From: Rhodococcus sp. W8901
GTDB lineage: Bacteria > Actinomycetota > Actinomycetes > Mycobacteriales > Mycobacteriaceae
Assembly: GCF_013348805.1 (NCBI RefSeq)
Contig: NZ_CP054690.1
Span: 1,674,001 to 1,738,000, forward strand
Reading direction: 5' to 3'
DNA: 64,000 nt
A model generated the notes under the pieces. The model saw nothing but the letters and a program-made list of their open reading frames with translations. It was not told the DNA's origin and ran no database searches. Position 1 is the first letter of the stretch. Every line of letters begins with the position of its first letter. A program made the translations under genes and the position numbers. Below are positions 16,136 through 25,098 of the stretch, piece after piece.

Positions 16136-17146
16136 ATGCGTCGTTCGACGCGTCTACGCTTCTCCCTGACCGCCGCCGCGGTCATCGCATCCCTCGCTCT
16201 GACCGCCTGCAGCAGTTCCAGTGCCTCGGAACCGTCTGCCACGGCCGGAAACCCGCGGTCCGATGTCACCCTCCGGATCGGTGACCAGGTCAAGAGCACG
16301 CAGTCGCTCCTCGAGGCGGCCGGCGAGCTGGACGGCCTCGACTACGGCATCGAGTGGTCCACGTTCGAGGCGGGACCGCCGCTACTGGAAGCGCTGGGCG
16401 CCAACAAGATCGACGCCGGTGGCACGGGCGACGTGCCGCCGGTGTTCGCCCAGGCCACCGGGAATTCCGGCCGTATCGTCGCGGTGCAAGCGCGGACCGG
16501 CGCCAACGACTTCCTGCTGGTGCCCGCGAACTCGACCGCGTCGTCCATCGCCGACCTGAAGGGCAAGAAGATCGCGGTCACGCAGGGCTCGAGCTCGCAC
16601 GGCCTCGTCCTCGGCCTGCTCGATCAGGCGAACCTGCCGGTATCGGACTTTCAGTTCCAGTTCCTCAGCCCTGCAGATGCATTGAGCGCGTTCACCTCCG
16701 GCCAGGTCGACGCATGGGCGGTGTGGAACCCCTACGCGACCATCGGCACGAACACCGCCGGCGCCGAGGTGATCGCCGACGGCAGTGAGGTCACAACCGG
16801 CCAGTCCTACTTCTCGGCCGCGTCGGAGGCCTTGGCGGACCCGGCGAAGTCGGCGGCGCTGGCCGACTTCTTCCAGCGGTTGTCCCGCGCCCAGGTGTGG
16901 GCCGACGCGCACCCGGAGGCGTGGGTGCCGATCTTCGCGAAGCTGACCAAGCTCCCGCAGGACGTTGCCGCGGCGTCGTTCGACACGTCGAAGGGCTCCT
17001 ACGTTCCGATCGACGACCAGCGCATCGCGAAGCAGCAGAAGCTGATCGACCTGTTCGCCTCGGCGGGACTGCTGAAGCAGGCTCCCGTCGCCGGTGAGTA
17101 CTTCGACGCCCGGTTCAACCCGCAGATCGAGGAGGGCAGGAAATGA
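16136..17146 (+). CDS. ssuA: Aliphatic sulfonate ABC transporter, substrate-binding lipoprotein
   Basis: A 336-residue periplasmic-type binding protein with a lipobox (LALTAC at the end of the signal peptide). IDAGGTGDVPPVFAQATG, GKKIAVTQGSSSHGLVLGLL and VDAWAVWNPYA are the conserved ligand-cleft segments of SsuA/TauA/NrtA proteins. The ATG at 16136 has GGAGG 6 bp upstream and places the lipobox correctly. It is first of four overlapping genes that together import alkanesulfonates and release sulfite. Confidence 0.9.
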   Translation: MRRSTRLRFSLTAAAVIASLALTACSSSSASEPSATAGNPRSDVTLRIGDQVKSTQSLLEAAGELDGLDYGIEWSTFEAGPPLLEALGANKIDAGGTGDVPPVFAQATGNSGRIVAVQARTGANDFLLVPANSTASSIADLKGKKIAVTQGSSSHGLVLGLLDQANLPVSDFQFQFLSPADALSAFTSGQVDAWAVWNPYATIGTNTAGAEVIADGSEVTTGQSYFSAASEALADPAKSAALADFFQRLSRAQVWADAHPEAWVPIFAKLTKLPQDVAAASFDTSKGSYVPIDDQRIAKQQKLIDLFASAGLLKQAPVAGEYFDARFNPQIEEGRK

Positions 17147-17976
17147 CCGCGGTCCTGACGAAGAATGTCGTGACCGTCGCCGCAGCGGATACGGCCGCGC
17201 CGACGCGCCGACGCCGTTCGTGGACGCCGCTGCTGCGACTGATCTCCCCGCTGGTACTGCTGGTGCTGTGGCAGGTGCTCAGCAGCGCCGGAGTGGTGTC
17301 GGACAAGACGATTGCCTCGCCGGCGCAGGTGATCTCGGCGGCCGCGGAACTGTGGTCGGACGGCAGCCTGGAGGACGCACTCGCCGTGTCGGTGCAGCGG
17401 GTGCTCCTCGGTGTCGTGCTCGGGGTTGCGCTCGCCGTCGTGCTCGGCGTGCTCGCCGGGTTCTCCCGGATCGTCGAACTCGCCATCGATCCGCCCATCC
17501 AGATGCTGCGGACGGTGCCGTTCCTCGGGCTGATCCCGCTGTTCATCATCTGGTTCGGGATCGGCGAGGAGCCCAAGGTGCTCCTGGTGGCGCTCGGGGT
17601 GATGTTCCCGCTGTATCTCAACCTGTTCGCCGGCATCCGGAGCATCGACGGCAAGCTGATCGAGGCCGCGGAGACGCTGGGGCTCAGCAGGTTCCAGCTC
17701 GCGGTCCATGTGGTTCTGCCCGGGTCACTGCCGCAGGCGCTCACCGGGCTGCGGCTGTCCCTCGGCGTCGCGTGGCTGGCGCTGATCGTCGCCGAACAGA
17801 TCAACGCGGACGCCGGGCTCGGGTATCTCGTCAACAACGCCCGCATCTACTTCCGCATCGACATCGTCATCTTCGGCCTGCTCGTGTACGCGTTCCTCGG
17901 TCTCGCAACCGACGCGATCGTGCGGGCCCTCGAAGGGAGGCTCCTGACATGGCGCAAGACGTACCAGGGGGCGTGA
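17143..17976 (+). CDS. ssuC: Aliphatic sulfonate ABC transporter permease
   Basis: A 277-residue membrane permease with about six helices and the EAA loop (EAAETLGLSRFQLAVHVVLP) that docks the ATPase. QMLRTVPFLGLIPLFIIWFG is typical of the SsuC/TauC/NrtB group. It overlaps the ssuA stop by ATGA and is overlapped at its end by ssuB, so translation is probably coupled. Confidence 0.92.
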   Translation: MTAVLTKNVVTVAAADTAAPTRRRRSWTPLLRLISPLVLLVLWQVLSSAGVVSDKTIASPAQVISAAAELWSDGSLEDALAVSVQRVLLGVVLGVALAVVLGVLAGFSRIVELAIDPPIQMLRTVPFLGLIPLFIIWFGIGEEPKVLLVALGVMFPLYLNLFAGIRSIDGKLIEAAETLGLSRFQLAVHVVLPGSLPQALTGLRLSLGVAWLALIVAEQINADAGLGYLVNNARIYFRIDIVIFGLLVYAFLGLATDAIVRALEGRLLTWRKTYQGA

Positions 17977-18683
17977 GCGACGCCGTCGTCACCGCCCGCG
18001 GCGTGCGACGCATTTTCGGCTCCGACGTCGTCCTCGACGGCATCGACCTGACCCTGCGCCGCGGCGAGATCGTCGCGCTCGTAGGACGCAGCGGCTCGGG
18101 CAAGTCGACGCTGCTGAGGACCGTCGCCGGGCTCGACCTCGGACACGACGGCAGCATCGACGTCGACGGTTCGGTGGCCGTCGCGTTCCAGGAGCCGCGG
18201 TTGCTTCCGTGGAAACGGGTGCACCGCAACGTCTCGCTCGGACTGCCGGGTGCCGACGGCAGGCAGCGCGCGGTCGATGCCCTCGCGGAGGTGAACCTCG
18301 CGCACCGTGTCGACGCGTGGCCGCTGACGCTCTCCGGCGGCGAGGCCCAGCGGGTGTCGTTGGCTCGGGCCCTCGTCCGCGAGCCCGAGCTGCTGCTCCT
18401 CGACGAACCGTTCGGTGCGCTGGACGCGCTGACCCGAATCACCGCCTACGAGTTACTGATCCGGTTGTGGAAGCGGCGCGGCTTCGCGGTCCTGCTCGTC
18501 ACCCACGACGTGGAGGAGGCGGTGCTGCTCGCGGACCGGGTGCTCGTCCTCGACGGCGGCCGGATCGCCCACGACGTCGCGGTCTCGGCGCCCCGCCCTC
18601 GGCTGCGTGCCGACCCCGACGTGGTCGGCCTGCGCAGCACAGTTCTCACTCATCTCGGCGTTCTCGAAGGGATTCCCGCATGA
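17949..18683 (+). CDS. ssuB: Aliphatic sulfonate ABC transporter ATPase
   Basis: A 244-residue ABC ATPase: Walker A GRSGSGKST, Q-loop FQEPRLLPWK (the SsuB/TauB-type signature), LSGGEAQRVSLARAL, Walker B LLLLDEPFGALD and the switch His in VTHDVEEAVLLADR. The start lies 28 bp inside ssuC, and its stop overlaps the ssuD start (ATGA). Confidence 0.93.
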   Translation: MAQDVPGGVSDAVVTARGVRRIFGSDVVLDGIDLTLRRGEIVALVGRSGSGKSTLLRTVAGLDLGHDGSIDVDGSVAVAFQEPRLLPWKRVHRNVSLGLPGADGRQRAVDALAEVNLAHRVDAWPLTLSGGEAQRVSLARALVREPELLLLDEPFGALDALTRITAYELLIRLWKRRGFAVLLVTHDVEEAVLLADRVLVLDGGRIAHDVAVSAPRPRLRADPDVVGLRSTVLTHLGVLEGIPA

Positions 18684-19777
18684 CTCTGCATTTCCATTGG
18701 TACCTGCCCACCTCCGGGGACGGGCGGGAGGTGATCGGCGCGCTCGACCCGCAGGAGGCCGCGGGGCGCGCGTCTGCGTTTCGTCCGCCGTCGCTCGACT
18801 ACCTGTCCCTGGTCGCCAGGACTGCGGAGCAGTTGGGTTTCGAAGCGGTGCTCACGCCGACCGGCACGTGGTGCTCTGATGCGTGGATCACGACCGCGGC
18901 GCTCATCCGGGAGACCCGCACGCTCAAGTTCCTCGTCGCGTTCCGGCCCGGGTTGATCACCCCGACGCTGGCCGCGCAGCAGGCCGCGGCGTTCCAGCAG
19001 TTGTCCGGCGGTCGGTTGCTGCTCAACATCGTCACGGGCGGTGACGCGGAGGAGCAGCGCCGGTTCGGCGACTTCCTCACCAAGGCGGAGCGCTACCAGC
19101 GGACGGGGGAGTTCCTCGAGATCGTCCGCGGTGCGTGGAGTGGGACGCCGTTCGACTTCGCGGGTACCCACTACACAGTCGAGGGTGCGGCGGCACTCCC
19201 CACGCCGTCGCCGGCGCCGGGGATCTTCTTCGGTGGGGCCAGCGAGCCTGCCCTGGACGTCGCCGCCCGGCACGTCGACACCTACCTCACCTGGACCGAG
19301 CCGCCTGCGAGGGTGGGCGCCCTGATCGACGACGTCCGCCGCCGCGCCGCGCTGCACGGACGGACCCTGAGCTTCGGGATCCGCGCGCACGTGATCGCCC
19401 GCGACACCTCGGAGGAGGCGTGGGCCGAAGCACACAAGCTGGTCGAGCGAATGAATCCCGCGCAGATCGAGCTGGCACGGAACCGCCTGGCGCAGAGCGA
19501 GTCCGAAGGCCAACGACGTCAGCTCGGCCTGAGTGCCGATCTGCGCAACCTCGAGGTGTACCCGGGGCTGTGGGCCGGGTACGGGCTGGTCCGCGGCGGC
19601 GCCGGAACCGCTCTCGTCGGCAGCCACGCGGAGGTGGCGTCGCTGATCCAGGAGTACGCGGCGGTGGGCGTCGAGCACTTCGTGCTGTCCGGTCAGCCGC
19701 ACATCGAGGAGGCGTACTGGTTCGGTGAGGGGGTGCGTCCGATCCTGTCGCGGCAGGGGGTGCTGCAGGTCGCGTGA
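18680..19777 (+). CDS. ssuD: FMNH2-dependent alkanesulfonate monooxygenase
   Basis: A 365-residue bacterial-luciferase-like TIM-barrel enzyme that cleaves alkanesulfonates to aldehyde and sulfite using FMNH2 and O2. Recognised by FHWYLPTSGDGR at the start, LVAFRPGLITPTLAAQQAAAFQQ, RLLLNIVTGGDAEEQRRFGD, and YPGLWAGYGLVRGGAGTALVG. No flavin reductase (ssuE) is seen in the operon, so reduced flavin must come from elsewhere. Last gene of the operon; a hairpin follows. Confidence 0.93.
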   Translation: MTLHFHWYLPTSGDGREVIGALDPQEAAGRASAFRPPSLDYLSLVARTAEQLGFEAVLTPTGTWCSDAWITTAALIRETRTLKFLVAFRPGLITPTLAAQQAAAFQQLSGGRLLLNIVTGGDAEEQRRFGDFLTKAERYQRTGEFLEIVRGAWSGTPFDFAGTHYTVEGAAALPTPSPAPGIFFGGASEPALDVAARHVDTYLTWTEPPARVGALIDDVRRRAALHGRTLSFGIRAHVIARDTSEEAWAEAHKLVERMNPAQIELARNRLAQSESEGQRRQLGLSADLRNLEVYPGLWAGYGLVRGGAGTALVGSHAEVASLIQEYAAVGVEHFVLSGQPHIEEAYWFGEGVRPILSRQGVLQVA

Positions 19778-19799
19778 TCGGTGCACGGCCGAGGACCGG

Positions 19800-19818
19800 G
19801 CGCCACTTCACGTGGCGC
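19800..19818. terminator. Hairpin between ssuD and the convergent ABM gene
   Basis: GCGCCAC and GTGGCGC flank a 5-nt loop in the 62-bp gap between convergent genes, so it may serve both. Confidence 0.5.
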
Positions 19819-19839
19819 GCGGATCCGCGGACTCGGTGA

Positions 19840-20460
19840 TCACACCATCTCGGGCACGTGCAGGTGGGCGATCGCGAGCTCGAACTCGCACACCTCCAGC
19901 ACCTCGGCTCGGGCCTCACTCAGGGTTGCGTTCCGGATGGTCTCGCCCTGCTCGCGGCTGGCCGCCATCTGCTCGACGCTGTCGAAGGTCACCGAGGACA
20001 CCGCGCGTCCGGCCGCATGGTCGGCCATCAGACTCGCGCTGCAGAACCCGTCGACCTCGCCCAGCGCGGGCAATGCCGCCAGCTTGTAGACGTCGACAGC
20101 GCGCGCCATCGTGCCCGGCTCCACCTTGAACCAGGCCGCGCGGACGCACGCGCCGTGGTGGGACGGATGATCGCGGTGCAGGACCTCGATGTCCCACCGC
20201 TCGACGTGCCAGGTGCCGTGGAAGACCTCGGCGGCCCGATCGCGAAGCTGCATGACGGGCCCCTCGCTCTGGCGGAGAGCGTCCTCGTCCATCCACGAAC
20301 TGGTGGCGATGCAGCGCCCGGAGTCCCGGTCGACCAGCAGCGACAGTCCGGCGCAGCCTTCGATGTCGGCGAGTTCCGGCATCACGGTGTCGCGGACGTG
20401 CTTGATGCCGGCGTCGATGAACGAGGGATGCGCCTGGATAGTTGTAGAACGTGCGTACAC
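19840..20460 (-). CDS. Antibiotic-biosynthesis-monooxygenase-like (ABM/dimeric alpha-beta barrel) protein
   Basis: A 206-residue protein that looks like two ABM-type half domains: ARSTTIQAHPSFIDAGIKHV...GRCIATSSWMDEDALRQSEG and WFKVEPGTMARAVDVYKLAA...GRAVSSVTFDSVEQM. The fold is used by small heme- or substrate-binding monooxygenases, but no catalytic residue is certain here. The GTG at 20460 is chosen because AGAGGTGG lies just before it. Convergent with ssuD. Confidence 0.6.
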   Translation of the reverse strand: MYARSTTIQAHPSFIDAGIKHVRDTVMPELADIEGCAGLSLLVDRDSGRCIATSSWMDEDALRQSEGPVMQLRDRAAEVFHGTWHVERWDIEVLHRDHPSHHGACVRAAWFKVEPGTMARAVDVYKLAALPALGEVDGFCSASLMADHAAGRAVSSVTFDSVEQMAASREQGETIRNATLSEARAEVLEVCEFELAIAHLHVPEMV

Positions 20461-20582
20461 GATCCACCTCTTTCTGCTCGAGGTGGCGCCCGGGGGCGCC
20501 ACCGGCCCCATTCCTTACCCCACCTTCCTCCCGCGCGCGGGGCATGGCAATGGCCGGTCAGCGCCGTGCGGTAACCGGTCTC

Positions 20583-21500
20583 TCAGCCGGGCAGCGCCAG
20601 GCCGAAGTCCACCGAGCCGTCGGGGTTGACGTCGTAGATCTCGACACCGTCGGTGATGTTGGCCTGATCGGTCCCCGTCGACACCGCGATCTTGTTGCAC
20701 GAGTTGCGCATCGTGTCGAGCACCAACTCCACCGCCTCGGCGGGTGAGAAGTGTTCGCGCACAGCCGCGATCGCCTGCGGATCGAGATGGCCGGGCTGCC
20801 AGGTCAGCCCCTCGGCGAGGCCCAGCCCCGCCTTGTGGCGCGGGGACAGCCCGCCGCTGCGGTAGTCGTCGATCTCGGCGTAGACGGCTTCGTCGCCGCC
20901 CGCCAGCAGTGCGGTGCGGTTGCGCAGGGACTTGCACAGCCGGCAGTTGTGCTGGCGGGCCTGGTACAGGCGCACGACCTCGGTGGTCACCGGGTCGAGT
21001 TCGCGGAGCCGGGCGACGTCGACCAGCGTGCGCTGGATCAGCGGCCACGGTTCACCCTCGGTGGCCCACTCGATCGGGATGCCCCAGTCGGCGTCGGCGC
21101 CCTCGAACAGCGCGTCGAGTCCGGCGCGGACGCGCGGCACCCAGTCGGCGACGTAGAGCGACTGCACGAAGGTGCCGGTCCGGTCGCCGAGCGCCGACGC
21201 GAGCGCGCCCCGCATGGCGTCGTCGATCATGGACACGTCGGCGCTGAACTGCTCGGCGAACTCGAGCGGCACCTGGGTGGTCCCGTCGGCGTTCGCGGGT
21301 GCGGAGGTCACGGGCGGCGCGGGCAGCGGCGGGAGTGACAGCGTCCGCCCGCACACCTCGCGGGCCCGCGCGACGACGGAGCCGTCGCCGATGGGTGGGA
21401 CGAGGGCGACCAGACGGTCGAGCGTGGACGCAACCTCGGGAGCGTGGCGTCGCAGGGCGGCGGCTCCGTGATCGCGAGACCAGTCGTCGTGTCCTGTCAT
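20583..21500 (-). CDS. AhpD/carboxymuconolactone-decarboxylase-like protein
   Basis: A 305-residue all-alpha protein. A CxxC (HNCRLCKSLRN) sits in the AhpD-like core, with a second helix pair (HFSPAEAVELVLDTMRNSCN) downstream, as in alkylhydroperoxidase-like proteins that use the two cysteines for peroxide or disulfide chemistry. The N-terminal 150 residues are a divergent half without the CxxC. ATG at 21500; divergent from rtcB across 165 bp. Confidence 0.65.
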   Translation of the reverse strand: MTGHDDWSRDHGAAALRRHAPEVASTLDRLVALVPPIGDGSVVARAREVCGRTLSLPPLPAPPVTSAPANADGTTQVPLEFAEQFSADVSMIDDAMRGALASALGDRTGTFVQSLYVADWVPRVRAGLDALFEGADADWGIPIEWATEGEPWPLIQRTLVDVARLRELDPVTTEVVRLYQARQHNCRLCKSLRNRTALLAGGDEAVYAEIDDYRSGGLSPRHKAGLGLAEGLTWQPGHLDPQAIAAVREHFSPAEAVELVLDTMRNSCNKIAVSTGTDQANITDGVEIYDVNPDGSVDFGLALPG

Positions 21501-21665
21501 GCCTACCACCGTCCTGTGGATGCGCTCGCCGGTCCCGATCCATTGAACGCCGTCGCGCGGATATTCGCTTGCCCGGTCCCGAAATCGCTCTACGGTGGGA
21601 CTACCAATCATTCGGACGACGCCGCGGGCGATCCCCGCGCGATCGTCCACGACCGGAGTAGGACA

Positions 21666-22862
21666 GTGACCCCCACCGAGCACGGCCACAACCTGTTGAA
21701 CTTTGCCAGCCACGTCGACGACACCGCCCTTGCACAGGCGCGGGAAACCGCGTCCATGCCGTTCGTGTACCCGCACGTGGCGCTGATGCCGGACGCGCAC
21801 AGCGGCAAGGGATCCGCGGTCGGAACGGTGATCCCGACCCGCGGCGCGGTGATCCCGGCGGCGGTCGGCGTCGATATCGGCTGCGGAATGATCGCTGCCC
21901 GAACCCAGTTCGACGCCGGTGACATCGAACGAGCCGGCGCCCGCGGCCGGACGCTCCATGCACTCCGCCTGCGGCTCGAGGATGCAATTCCGTTGTCCCC
22001 GGGCAACTACAACCTCACGGCATCCCTCGGGGAATGGTTCGCGGAGCCGAAGATCGCGGAACTCGAGGAGCGCGCGGCGAAGGACGGCGTGGACCTGTCG
22101 CACTCCCCGAAGTGGCGTGAGCAGTTGGGGTCCCTCGGTGGCGGCAACCACTTCATCGAGCTGTGCCTCGACGAACAGGATCGGGTGTGGATGTTCCTGC
22201 ATTCCGGGAGCCGAGGAGTGGGCAACAAGATCGCACAGAAGCACATCGCGATCGCCCAGAAGCTGTGCCGGACATGGCACATCGAGCTGCCCAACCGGGA
22301 CCTCGCCTACCTCGCGGAGGGTGCGCCCGAGTTCTGGGCGTACATCCGGGAACTGCGGTGGGCGCAGCGGTTCGCGCTCCTGAACCGGGCCGAGATGATG
22401 GACCGCTACAGCGCGGTACTGGGGGAGTGGATCGGTGAGGGGGTGGTCGAGGCTGAGCGGATAAACAGTCACCACAACTACACCGAGCAGGAGGAGCACT
22501 ACGGCGAGAAGGTGTGGCTCACTCGCAAGGGCGCGGTCAACGCCCACGAAGGAGTGGACGCCGTCATCCCGGGTTCCATGGGCACCCGCTCCTACGTGGT
22601 CCGGGGGAAGGGCAGCAAGCCCGGACTGTGCTCCGCCCCGCACGGCGCCGGCCGCAGGTTCTCCCGCACACAGGCCCGGAAGCGGTTCACCGTGGCGGAC
22701 CTGGCCGAGCGCATGCAGGGGATCGAGTACCGGCACGGCGCCGAATGGATCGACGAGATCCCCGACGCCTACAAGGACATCGACGTCGTCATGGACGACG
22801 CCCGTGATCTCGTCGAGATCCGCCACGAGTTGCGGCAGATCCTCAACCTGAAGGGCACCTAG
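21666..22862 (+). CDS. rtcB: RtcB RNA ligase
   Basis: A 398-residue RtcB ligase, which joins 2',3'-cyclic-phosphate or 3'-phosphate RNA ends to 5'-OH ends using GTP and Mn2+. Metal and catalytic residues are visible in GVDIGCGMIAAR (Cys), GGGNHFIE (His), LHSGSRGVGNK (His) and APHGAGRRFSR (the guanylylated His). GSMGTRSYVVRGKG precedes the last. The GTG at 21666 fits the family N-terminus; a longer frame upstream is not conserved. No archease or RtcA partner is next to it. Confidence 0.93.
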   Translation: MTPTEHGHNLLNFASHVDDTALAQARETASMPFVYPHVALMPDAHSGKGSAVGTVIPTRGAVIPAAVGVDIGCGMIAARTQFDAGDIERAGARGRTLHALRLRLEDAIPLSPGNYNLTASLGEWFAEPKIAELEERAAKDGVDLSHSPKWREQLGSLGGGNHFIELCLDEQDRVWMFLHSGSRGVGNKIAQKHIAIAQKLCRTWHIELPNRDLAYLAEGAPEFWAYIRELRWAQRFALLNRAEMMDRYSAVLGEWIGEGVVEAERINSHHNYTEQEEHYGEKVWLTRKGAVNAHEGVDAVIPGSMGTRSYVVRGKGSKPGLCSAPHGAGRRFSRTQARKRFTVADLAERMQGIEYRHGAEWIDEIPDAYKDIDVVMDDARDLVEIRHELRQILNLKGT

Positions 22863-22884
22863 AAGGTTCGTCGACCAGGGGCCC

Positions 22885-22920
22885 GGGATCGTTCCCGGGA
22901 ACGATCCCGGGAACGTTCCC
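22885..22920. promoter_or_regulatory. Three contiguous 12-bp palindromes, candidate LacI operator array
   Basis: GGGATCGTTCCC, GGGAACGATCCC and GGGAACGTTCCC follow one another without spacing. Each has GGGA/TCCC ends and a central CG, as in many LacI-family operators. They lie 98 bp upstream of the ABC operon, whose last gene is a LacI-type regulator. An alternative role as an rtcB terminator hairpin is possible. Confidence 0.55.
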
Positions 22921-23017
22921 GTCTGTTCACTCAGCGGTGCCGATCGCGCCACCGCCGTGTCGGTTCGACCATTGACGATCACTTTCGGAACGAGGTCCCC
23001 GAGAGTGAGGTCGTGTG

Positions 23018-24070
23018 ATGGTGAAGCGGTCGGTGTTGGCAGTGGGTGCAGCTGCCTTGGCGGGTGTGCTCGCACTTGCTGGGTGTTCGTCGGGTGGTGG
23101 AGGGGAATCGAGCGCGGATTCGATCCTGGTCTATTCGCCGCAGGGCGAGGGGCCGCGAGGTGAGTACATTGCGTCTCACGCCAAAGATGCTCTCGGTCTC
23201 GATGTTTCGTTCGTCTCCGGTGGCGGCGGCGAGCTGACCGAGCGGCTGCTCGCGGAGAAGAACAATGCCCAGGCCGACGTCGTTCTCGGGCTCGGCGAGG
23301 CACAGCTGAACCAGATCGGGGCTGCCGGTGTGCTGGCCGACTACTCGCCCGTCTGGCGAGATCTGGTGCCCGGCGAGTTCGACTCGGGCACCGGGGCCTT
23401 CACCCTGTTCTCTCAGACTCCGATCGTGATGGCGTACAATCCGGCAGCTCTCGACGCGGCGCAGGCGCCACGCAAGTGGGAGGATCTGGCGGACGAGCGG
23501 TTCGCGAACAAGTTCGTGTTCCCGAGCGTGACGAGTCAGACCGGGCAGGCTGCGGTCGCGGGGATCTTGTGGCCCCACACCGACCGCGAATCGGGTGAGG
23601 TCACGGATGCGGGCTGGGACCTGCTGACTCGGATTCTGCGGAATGCGGTACCGGTCGCATCGGGCCAGAAATTCGACTGGAACCGGGTCACCTCCGGAGA
23701 ACAGCCGGTGGTCGTGAACTGGCTCGGCGGCATCGAGACCGGCGCGAAGGACAACGGGCTGGATCTGCGTGTGGTCGATGCCGAGGGTGGTTCGCCCTTC
23801 GTGTCGACCGGCATCGGTCTGGTGGCCGGCAGCGATCGCGCAGATGCGGCGAAGCGCTTCATCGATTGGTTCGGGTCGGCCGAGGTCCAGGCGGACTTCG
23901 TGAAGACGACCGGCAGCGACACCCCGGTGAATCCGCAGGCGCTGGCGCAGCTACCGGAGGCCGAGGCGGCACTGGCGGAGATCGGCAAGCAGGACATCGA
24001 CTGGGGCGTCGTGGCGCCGCGAATGTCGTCGTGGCTCGAGCGGATCCAGCTCGACATTCTCGGCGGCTGA
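23018..24070 (+). CDS. ABC transporter substrate-binding lipoprotein (iron/phosphonate-ester type)
   Basis: A 350-residue type II binding protein with a lipobox (LALAGC) and a short serine/glycine linker. NNAQADVVLGLGEAQLNQIG, QTPIVMAYNP and the C-terminal RFIDWFGSAEVQADFVK are typical of the family that binds ferric iron, thiamine, or 2-aminoethylphosphonate/glycerophosphate-type ligands. The ATG at 23018 has GAGTGAGG upstream. It heads a six-gene unit with phosphatase-like enzymes, which points to an organophosphate ligand (inference). Confidence 0.85.
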   Translation: MVKRSVLAVGAAALAGVLALAGCSSGGGGESSADSILVYSPQGEGPRGEYIASHAKDALGLDVSFVSGGGGELTERLLAEKNNAQADVVLGLGEAQLNQIGAAGVLADYSPVWRDLVPGEFDSGTGAFTLFSQTPIVMAYNPAALDAAQAPRKWEDLADERFANKFVFPSVTSQTGQAAVAGILWPHTDRESGEVTDAGWDLLTRILRNAVPVASGQKFDWNRVTSGEQPVVVNWLGGIETGAKDNGLDLRVVDAEGGSPFVSTGIGLVAGSDRADAAKRFIDWFGSAEVQADFVKTTGSDTPVNPQALAQLPEAEAALAEIGKQDIDWGVVAPRMSSWLERIQLDILGG

Positions 24071-24105
24071 GCGGTGCCGGTGCAACGGGGAGTGAGTGTC
24101 CGACG

Positions 24106-25098
24106 ATGATCGGTATCAAGGGTGTACAGGTCCGGTACGGCGACAAGACAGTGATCCCCCCGCTCGACCTCGAGGTCGGCAGTGGCGAGTTCGTGGCGCT
24201 TCTGGGGCCGTCCGGGTGCGGTAAATCGACGCTGCTCCGGGCCCTCGGGGGATTCGTCCCGATCTCGTCGGGCTCCATCGTCGTCGACGGTCGCGACGTC
24301 ACCGCGGTCGAACCGGAGCGGCGCGGAATCGGCTTCGTGTTCCAGAGCTACGCGCTGTTTCCGCACCTGACGGTGGTGCAGAACGTGCAGTTCGGGTTGA
24401 AGGTGCACAGGCTGCCCAGATCCGAGGTCGTCTCGCGCACCTCGGAAGTCCTTGAACTGACGGGACTGGACGCGTTCGCGAACGCGACGCCGAGTGAACT
24501 GTCGGGGGGTCAGCAGCAGCGGGTCGCGATCGCCAGGGTCCTGGCAACGAAGCCGTCGGTGATGCTGATGGACGAGCCCCTGTCGAATCTCGATGCACGG
24601 CTGCGGGTCACGTTGCGCGATGAGATCAAGCGCCTGCACCGCGAGCTGGGTGTGACGACCGTGTACGTCACCCACGACCAGGAAGAGGCGTTGGCGCTGG
24701 CAGACCGGGTGGCGGTGATGAACTCCGGCCGCATCGAGCAGGTAGACAGCCCGCACGCGGTCTACCACTCGCCGGTCAACCGCTACGTCGGCGAGTTCGT
24801 GGGCTCGATCGACGTGCTCGAATCCGGGACCAGGGCATTGTTCGGCGTGGCCCGGGGAGGTCAGCTGGCGCTACGTCCCGAGCGGCTGCGGCTTGCCGAC
24901 GGAGCCGGGCTCGACTGCGTGGCCGGCGGCACCGTCACCGACGCCGCGTTCCTCGGCTCGACGACGCGCTACCGCGTCGAGATCGGCGGGCAGGGACTGA
25001 CGATGCTCGCCGGCTCGGACCGCAACGCGGTTCTCCACGTCGGTGACGAAGTGCGGTGCGGTTTCGACCTGCCCGATCTGATCGAGCTGTCGGCATGA
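24106..25098 (+). CDS. ABC transporter ATPase, PotA/FbpC-like
   Basis: A 330-residue ABC ATPase: Walker A GPSGCGKST, FQSYALFPHLTVVQNV Q-loop, LSGGQQQRVAIARVL, Walker B MLMDEPLSNLD and VTHDQEEALALADR. The C-terminal TOBE domain (LALRPERLRLADG) is usual for importers of polyamines, iron and phosphonates. Cotranscribed with the binding protein and overlaps the permease start by ATGA. Confidence 0.92.
   Translation: MIGIKGVQVRYGDKTVIPPLDLEVGSGEFVALLGPSGCGKSTLLRALGGFVPISSGSIVVDGRDVTAVEPERRGIGFVFQSYALFPHLTVVQNVQFGLKVHRLPRSEVVSRTSEVLELTGLDAFANATPSELSGGQQQRVAIARVLATKPSVMLMDEPLSNLDARLRVTLRDEIKRLHRELGVTTVYVTHDQEEALALADRVAVMNSGRIEQVDSPHAVYHSPVNRYVGEFVGSIDVLESGTRALFGVARGGQLALRPERLRLADGAGLDCVAGGTVTDAAFLGSTTRYRVEIGGQGLTMLAGSDRNAVLHVGDEVRCGFDLPDLIELSA

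Noticed and set aside
22863-22920. Palindromes as an ordinary rtcB terminator
   Set aside because: Three equal tandem palindromes are unlike a single stem-loop and no T-run follows; kept as an operator candidate, though a terminator role is not excluded.
20583-23303. A single 906-codon minus-strand frame
   Set aside because: Only its last 305 codons (start 21500) are protein-like; the upstream part is antisense to rtcB.
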